Shown: positions 6,673 to 9,229 of the stretch, one piece after another
How positions within the stretch are numbered: position 1 is the stretch's first letter
Layout of the letters: every line of letters begins with the position of its first letter
Origin: Ruminococcaceae bacterium UBA1213
Lineage (GTDB): Bacteria > Bacillota > Clostridia > Oscillospirales > Acutalibacteraceae
NCBI GenBank assembly: GCA_002309275.1
Contig: DBXL01000016.1
Span: forward strand, 7,191 to 16,419
DNA length: 9,229 nt
Direction of reading: 5' to 3'
The notes under the pieces: model-generated
The model's input: only the letters and a program-made list of their open reading frames with translations
Databases searched by the model: none
Told to the model about the DNA's origin: nothing
Translations under genes and position numbers: made by a program

Positions 6673-7181
6673 AAAGTGCTGTCGCCGTCTATCATGGAAA
6701 ACAAAAAGTGTATATAAGCCTCATAATACGGAATAAACTCACCGCACCCTATCATATCCAGAATTTCTTCTTCACTTGCCCATTTCACCGCCTGTACTTC
6801 CTCTTTCTGAAGTGTCAGCTCATCAAGTGAAACACTTGTTCTCAGCAAATAAACATCGTCAAAGCCATCTCGGAAAGGTACGGAAAGTGTCGGCATGACT
6901 TCGGACATGTCAATATTGATTCCAAGTTCCTCTTTCAGTTCTCTCTGTATGCCCTGCCAGCTTGTTTCGCCTGCACTCACCTGACCGCCTACTGTTAAAT
7001 CCCACAGATTTGCAAAATGTTTTTGAGTAGTCTGCCTTTGCTGTATCAGCATTTCATCTTTCTCATTGAAAAGGCATATATGCACAACAAGCCTGTATCT
7101 GCCTTTCGGAAACTTCTCCCCCCTGAAAGCCGTTTCATTCAAAAGCTGTCTGTCCCTGTCGTATAAATCAATCTTTTCCAT
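6666..7181 (-). CDS. Nudix hydrolase, isopentenyl-diphosphate-isomerase-like subgroup
   Basis: A 171-residue cytoplasmic Mg2+-dependent pyrophosphohydrolase of unknown substrate. The Nudix box GX5EX7REUXEEXGU is complete at 66-88: G66, E72, R80, E81, E84, E85, G87, I88. The N-terminal LYDRDRQLLNETAFRGEKFPKGRYRLVVHICLFNEKDEMLIQQRQ and the DLTVGGQVSAGET segment resemble YfcD-like proteins often annotated as isopentenyl-diphosphate isomerase-related, but isomerase activity is not implied. A ribosome site AAAGGA lies seven bases before the ATG, and the upstream acyltransferase stops 19 nt earlier on this strand, so it is the last gene of the DUF5662-acyltransferase-Nudix unit. Its C-terminal end overlaps the 14-base tandem repeat, which encodes the last residues, so the tail may be unconserved. 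Confidence 0.92.
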   Translation of the reverse strand: MEKIDLYDRDRQLLNETAFRGEKFPKGRYRLVVHICLFNEKDEMLIQQRQTTQKHFANLWDLTVGGQVSAGETSWQGIQRELKEELGINIDMSEVMPTLSVPFRDGFDDVYLLRTSVSLDELTLQKEEVQAVKWASEEEILDMIGCGEFIPYYEAYIHFLFSMIDGDSTFN

Positions 7182-7200
7182 TTTCTTTTCCTTTCACCAA

Positions 7201-7869
7201 TCAAATTTTCTCCGCAACCTCGCCTTTTTTCTTGTAAATGCTGTTTTCGGGAACGTATCCACGAACCATTGAAAGAGGATAGATATTTGTATTCCTGCCG
7301 ACTACCGTACCGGGATTCAATACGGAATTACAGCCCACTTCCACGTTATCGCCTACTATTGCACCAAACTTTTTCAAGCCTGTTGCAAGCTTTTCATCTC
7401 CCACAGGTATCGTTACAAGGCTTTTATCCGACTTTAAATTTGATGTAATCGAGCCTGCTCCCAGATGGGCTTTATAGCCTAAAATGGAATCGCCTACATA
7501 GTTATAATGCGGTACTTGGGCATTATTGAAAATCAGGCAGTTTTTAAGCTCTGTGGAATTGCCTATCACCGCATTCTCCCCTACAACCGCACTTCCCCTG
7601 ATAAATGCACAATGCCTTACTTCTGCATTCGGGCATATTATTACAAAATCACCTATATATGCTGTCGGGGCAACTTTCGCACTTCTTGCAATCCAGATAT
7701 GCTCTCCCCTTTTTTCATAAATATCTTTTGAAAGGCTTTCACCTGTCTTTATGATGAATTCTTTTATTTTAGGCAGTGCCTCCCATACATATTCACAATC
7801 ATCGAATATTTCCCCTGCAATCGTCTTTGTCAAATCAAGCAGATTTTCTGCTTTGAATTTTTCATACAT
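7201..7869 (-). CDS. Left-handed beta-helix acyltransferase, GlmU C-domain-like
   Basis: A 222-residue hexapeptide-repeat protein. Residues 1-57 are a short helical N-terminal region; about 58-210 form a left-handed beta-helix of repeated [IV]G-type hexapeptides (IARSAKVAPTAYIGDFVIICPNAEV...). VPHYNYVGDS (119-128) with H121 and GAGSITSN (137-144) mirror the acetyltransferase site of GlmU, whose catalytic histidine lies in a comparable HLTYLGD segment. There is no uridylyltransferase domain, although such genes are often labelled UDP-GlcNAc pyrophosphorylase. It probably acylates or binds a nucleotide-sugar-like substrate; which one is unknown. An in-frame ATG at 7884 is part of the ATGGAGG ribosome site; GGAGGT at 7877-7882 selects the ATG at 7869. 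Flanked at 16 nt by DUF5662 and 19 nt by Nudix on the same strand. Confidence 0.88.
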   Translation of the reverse strand: MYEKFKAENLLDLTKTIAGEIFDDCEYVWEALPKIKEFIIKTGESLSKDIYEKRGEHIWIARSAKVAPTAYIGDFVIICPNAEVRHCAFIRGSAVVGENAVIGNSTELKNCLIFNNAQVPHYNYVGDSILGYKAHLGAGSITSNLKSDKSLVTIPVGDEKLATGLKKFGAIVGDNVEVGCNSVLNPGTVVGRNTNIYPLSMVRGYVPENSIYKKKGEVAEKI

Positions 7870-7876
7870 TAAAATT

Positions 7877-7882
7877 ACCTCC
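7877..7882 (-). promoter_or_regulatory. Ribosome binding site deciding the acyltransferase start
   Basis: GGAGGT on the minus strand, seven bases before the ATG at 7869. The longer frame's first ATG (7884) is the base triplet immediately before GGAGGT, so it cannot be the start. Confidence 0.88.
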
Positions 7883-7885
7883 ATC

Positions 7886-8425
7886 TCAATATGTCTTTTT
7901 CGACAAAATATTTTTCTTTATGTATCTCAATGTCTTTTCCTCACCATTATTCTTGAGATACAAAAGCATACTTTCAAGCAGTTTGGCTGTATCGGGGTGT
8001 ATCAGCAAATGTTCCTTTGACTTCATGTAATATTCGTATGCATCACTGTCTTTGTATGCCTCACCCCTGTAATTCTTTGAGGCTGCCACCCTGTCACAAA
8101 ACATCTCCACTACATATTTCAGCGGCATTTTCATTCCTGTCATTTCATGCCCTTCATCAAGGCTATAATCTATCCAGTATTCAAGGTGATGTTTATTCCT
8201 GCCCTTATGGTGCAGCCATGCAGATGTATAGCCTTTGTCCTCTCTTTCGGCATTGTTCGGACTTCTTGTTCCCTGATAATACTTTGCACCCACAATGAAT
8301 TCTGTCGGTGAATACTTCGACATATCATGCAAAAGTCCCTGCTTATAAAGCCCCAGCTTGAAACACAACTCCATTACATATTTTTTATGCCTGTTTATCG
8401 TTTTCAGATGTTCCAACCACTTCAT
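7886..8425 (-). CDS. DUF5662 family protein, possibly HD-like metal hydrolase
   Basis: A 179-residue soluble protein whose QGLLHDMSKYSPTEF (29-43), KYYQGTRSPN (48-57) and AWLHHKGRNKHHLEYW (69-84) segments match what I recall of DUF5662, a family with no assigned function. The histidines and aspartates are arranged like an HD-superfamily metal site: H13, H33-D34, H72-H73, H79-H80 and D111. That likeness is inference from spacing alone. There is no signal peptide or membrane segment. AAGAGGTG at 8433-8440 lies seven bases before the ATG. It is the first gene of a three-gene minus-strand unit. A TGATAAAAT extended -10 (8453-8445) lies upstream, but it would start transcription almost at the ribosome site, so the promoter is unresolved. 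It diverges from the tRNA-Gln gene. Confidence 0.88.
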   Translation of the reverse strand: MKWLEHLKTINRHKKYVMELCFKLGLYKQGLLHDMSKYSPTEFIVGAKYYQGTRSPNNAEREDKGYTSAWLHHKGRNKHHLEYWIDYSLDEGHEMTGMKMPLKYVVEMFCDRVAASKNYRGEAYKDSDAYEYYMKSKEHLLIHPDTAKLLESMLLYLKNNGEEKTLRYIKKNILSKKTY

Positions 8426-8491
8426 ATCTCTACACCTCTTATTTATTTTATCACAAATTGCTTCTTTTTTAAATACATGGCTATAAAAAAA

Positions 8492-8514
8492 TTTTTTGAA
8501 TTTTTTTCAAAAAA
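8492..8514. repeat. AT-only inverted repeat upstream of the tRNA promoter
   Basis: TTTTTTGAA (8492-8500) and TTCAAAAAA (8506-8514) form a perfect 9-bp inverted repeat three bases before the tRNA -35 box. It may act as an UP-type AT element. A nearly identical palindromic core forms the upper stem of the hairpin at 8900-8937. Confidence 0.6.
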
Positions 8515-8517
8515 TAC

Positions 8518-8546
8518 TTGACATTTTCGGATTGGCATAGTATAAT
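8518..8546 (+). promoter_or_regulatory. Consensus sigma-A promoter of tRNA-Gln
   Basis: TTGACA (8518-8523), a 17-bp spacer and TATAAT (8541-8546): a full 12 of 12 match. The predicted start is near 8553, about 27 nt before the mature tRNA 5' end. Confidence 0.93.
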
Positions 8547-8579
8547 AAATACTGTTCGTGAGAGAAATTAAAAAAGTAT

Positions 8580-8653
8580 TGGGGAATTGTGTAACGGTAG
8601 CACGACAGACTCTGACTCTGTTTGTTGGGGTTCGAATCCCTATTCCCCAGCCA
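8580..8653 (+). tRNA. tRNA-Gln (anticodon CUG), CCA encoded
   Basis: A full cloverleaf is readable. The 7-bp acceptor stem is TGGGGAA (8580-8586) with TTCCCCA (8643-8649), beginning with the U1-A72 pair usual in glutamine tRNAs. The anticodon stem is ACAGA/TCTGT around loop CTCTGAC, giving CUG, which reads CAG codons. The T-arm has GGTTCGAATCC. The discriminator is G8650 and CCA is encoded at 8651-8653. It has its own promoter and terminator. The minus strand across it holds a false reading frame. Confidence 0.96.
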
Positions 8654-8660
8654 CTTTGAA

Positions 8661-8689
8661 AAAGCCTTGATTGATTTCAAGGCTTTTTT
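8661..8689 (+). terminator. Rho-independent terminator of tRNA-Gln
   Basis: AAAGCCTTGA (8661-8670) pairs perfectly with TCAAGGCTTT (8677-8686) around a 6-nt loop, with six Ts ending at 8689. It begins eight bases after the tRNA CCA. Confidence 0.92.
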
Positions 8690-8795
8690 GTATGTTTCGG
8701 TAATGTATTTCGAGCCGGTTTTCAAAGATGTCAAAAAGGCTTTTTCCCTCAAAATCGGATTCGAACCTTTACAAAACATATTTTTACGATATTTC
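8690..8795. other. Gene-free spacer after tRNA-Gln
   Basis: No supported gene or promoter is seen. A 56-codon frame from the ATG at 8704 has no ribosome site and runs through the next terminator. The minus strand contains a lone T-arm-like GGTTCGAATCC (8756-8766) without the rest of a tRNA. Confidence 0.5.
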
Positions 8796-8829
8796 GAGAG
8801 CAGTTTTTCAAAAATTGCTCTCTTTTTTT
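8796..8829 (+). terminator. Orphan terminator hairpin
   Basis: GAGAGCA (8796-8802) pairs with TGCTCTC (8816-8822), extended inward by five further pairs (one G-U) to a 3-nt loop, then T7 at 8823-8829. No gene with a visible promoter precedes it, apart from readthrough from tRNA-Gln. Confidence 0.8.
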
Positions 8830-8899
8830 ACCAAAATATCGCCCGATGTAAATTAAGGCGTATCAGGCTTTGACCAAAAACAACTAAATAATTGCTGTT

Positions 8900-8945
8900 C
8901 CCCCAATCGTTTTGAATTTTTTCAAAATGGTTGGGGGATTTTTTT
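8900..8945 (+). terminator. Very strong orphan terminator hairpin
   Basis: A 17-bp stem (8900-8916 with 8921-8937, two G-U pairs) closed by a TTTT loop, followed by A and T7 at 8939-8945. No gene is seen in the 70 bases between this and the previous hairpin. It marks the left border of the structured region that follows. Confidence 0.88.
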
Positions 8946-8959
8946 ATTGTCTGTAACAT

Positions 8960-9229
8960 GGGGTTAAAACCCTCGCCTTCAGGCGAAGCCTTTAGGTTGA
9001 CCTACTGCACATAGAAGCAAATATTTGATAGTGAAATATTTTGGTTAATAAGAGCCTACCTGTAAATTATGAATGAAGATGAGTTTCTGTCGCACAAGAA
9101 TGGTATAAGTCAAATGAATCAGAGGGAAAGAATTATCTTTTTTTCCAAGCGAATCAATAATTCATGAAAATGATTCGAAAATGAATGAGAATAAACAACC
9201 TCGCTTTAGGCGGCTTCAGCCGCTGATTG
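8960..9229 (+). ncRNA. Candidate structured RNA (HEARO/omega-RNA-like) or IS200/IS605-type left end, truncated by window
   Basis: About 270 bases without a credible gene but with serial hairpins: GGGTT/AACCC (8961-8972); TCGCC-TTCA-GGCGA (8973-8986); TAGGT/ACCTA (8993-9004); an 8-bp AT stem (9019-9026/9034-9041) with loop GATAGTG; GGAAAGAA with 9139-9146 (9125-9146); CGAATCA/TGATTCG (9150-9177); and GCGGC-TTCA-GCCGC (9210-9223). The segments TTTGATAGTGAAAT, GAGCCTACCTGT (9052-9063) and TTTCTGTCGCACAAG (9084-9098) resemble, from memory, the conserved core of HEARO, the omega RNA found just upstream of iscB genes. Bases 9052-9060 can partly pair with 9078-9087. If so, an IscB-type nuclease gene should begin right of the window. 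Alternatives are the left end of another IS200/IS605 element or a decayed copy. Confidence 0.45.

Noticed and set aside
8580..8653. tRNA-Gln 3' end as an integration (att) site
   Set aside because: No direct repeat of the tRNA 3' end is found downstream within the window and no integrase is present.
8750..8770. T-arm-like GGTTCGAATCC on the minus strand, suggesting a second tRNA
   Set aside because: Only the two inner pairs of the T-stem form, and there is no acceptor or anticodon stem; at best a remnant.
8507..8779. 90-codon minus-strand frame containing LGNRDSNPNKQSQSL
   Set aside because: It is the complement of tRNA-Gln, a well-known false protein; no ribosome site.
8704..8874. 56-codon plus-strand frame after tRNA-Gln
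   Set aside because: No ribosome site or promoter, low-complexity F/K-rich product, and it runs through the 8796-8829 terminator.
9069..9167. 32-codon plus-strand frame starting MNEDEFLSHKNG
   Set aside because: No ribosome site, no recognisable family, and it crosses several hairpins of the structured region.
9181..9229. Frame open to the window end from the ATG at 9181 (MNENKQPRF...)
   Set aside because: Sixteen codons only, no ribosome site, and it passes through the GC hairpin; does not read like an IscB, TnpB or TnpA start.

Overview
The window looks like a chromosomal piece of a low-GC Clostridia, most likely a gut Ruminococcus-type member of the Oscillospiraceae. The reasons are AT-rich intergenic DNA, strong GGAGG ribosome sites, near-consensus sigma-A promoters, many U-tract terminators, and gene families typical of that group (triple-tyrosine surface repeats, DUF6483, DUF5662). 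The species assignment is inference.

Layout, left to right. (1) 1-1947: the C-terminal two thirds of alanyl-tRNA synthetase (+), a heptad repeat and a terminator. (2) 1929-3310: a secreted protein (+) with two triple-tyrosine-like and two chagasin-like repeats; its -35 box lies inside the alaS terminator. (3) 3316-3351: a hairpin shared with the converging minus-strand unit. (4) 5157-3350 (-): the unit DUF6483 - ybaK - ogg, from a near-consensus promoter. ybaK (Cys-tRNA(Pro) deacylase) and ogg (8-oxoguanine glycosylase) are 2 nt apart. (5) 5158-5475: a 318-bp AT-rich divergent control region with back-to-back promoters, an 18-bp palindrome and a leader hairpin. (6) 5476-6576 (+): a WYL-domain regulator, followed by a terminator and a heptad repeat. 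(7) 8425-6666 (-): a compact unit DUF5662 - left-handed beta-helix acyltransferase - Nudix hydrolase with gaps of 16 and 19 nt. (8) 8518-8689 (+): a consensus promoter, tRNA-Gln(CUG) with encoded CCA, and a terminator. (9) 8690-8945: no gene, but two more hairpin terminators. (10) 8946-9229: no gene, but a chain of small hairpins. This looks like the 5' part of a structured RNA, possibly HEARO/omega-RNA (IscB-associated), or the left end of an IS200/IS605-like element whose protein gene would lie beyond the window.

Most genes are housekeeping or quality control: tRNA charging (alaS, tRNA-Gln), tRNA proofreading (alaS editing domain, ybaK), and damaged-base or nucleotide handling (ogg, Nudix). 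The least explained parts are the structured right edge, the three heptad repeat arrays placed just after stop codons, and the domain make-up of the secreted protein. For three genes (DUF6483, WYL regulator, acyltransferase) the longest reading frame begins too early; ribosome sites and promoters fix later starts.
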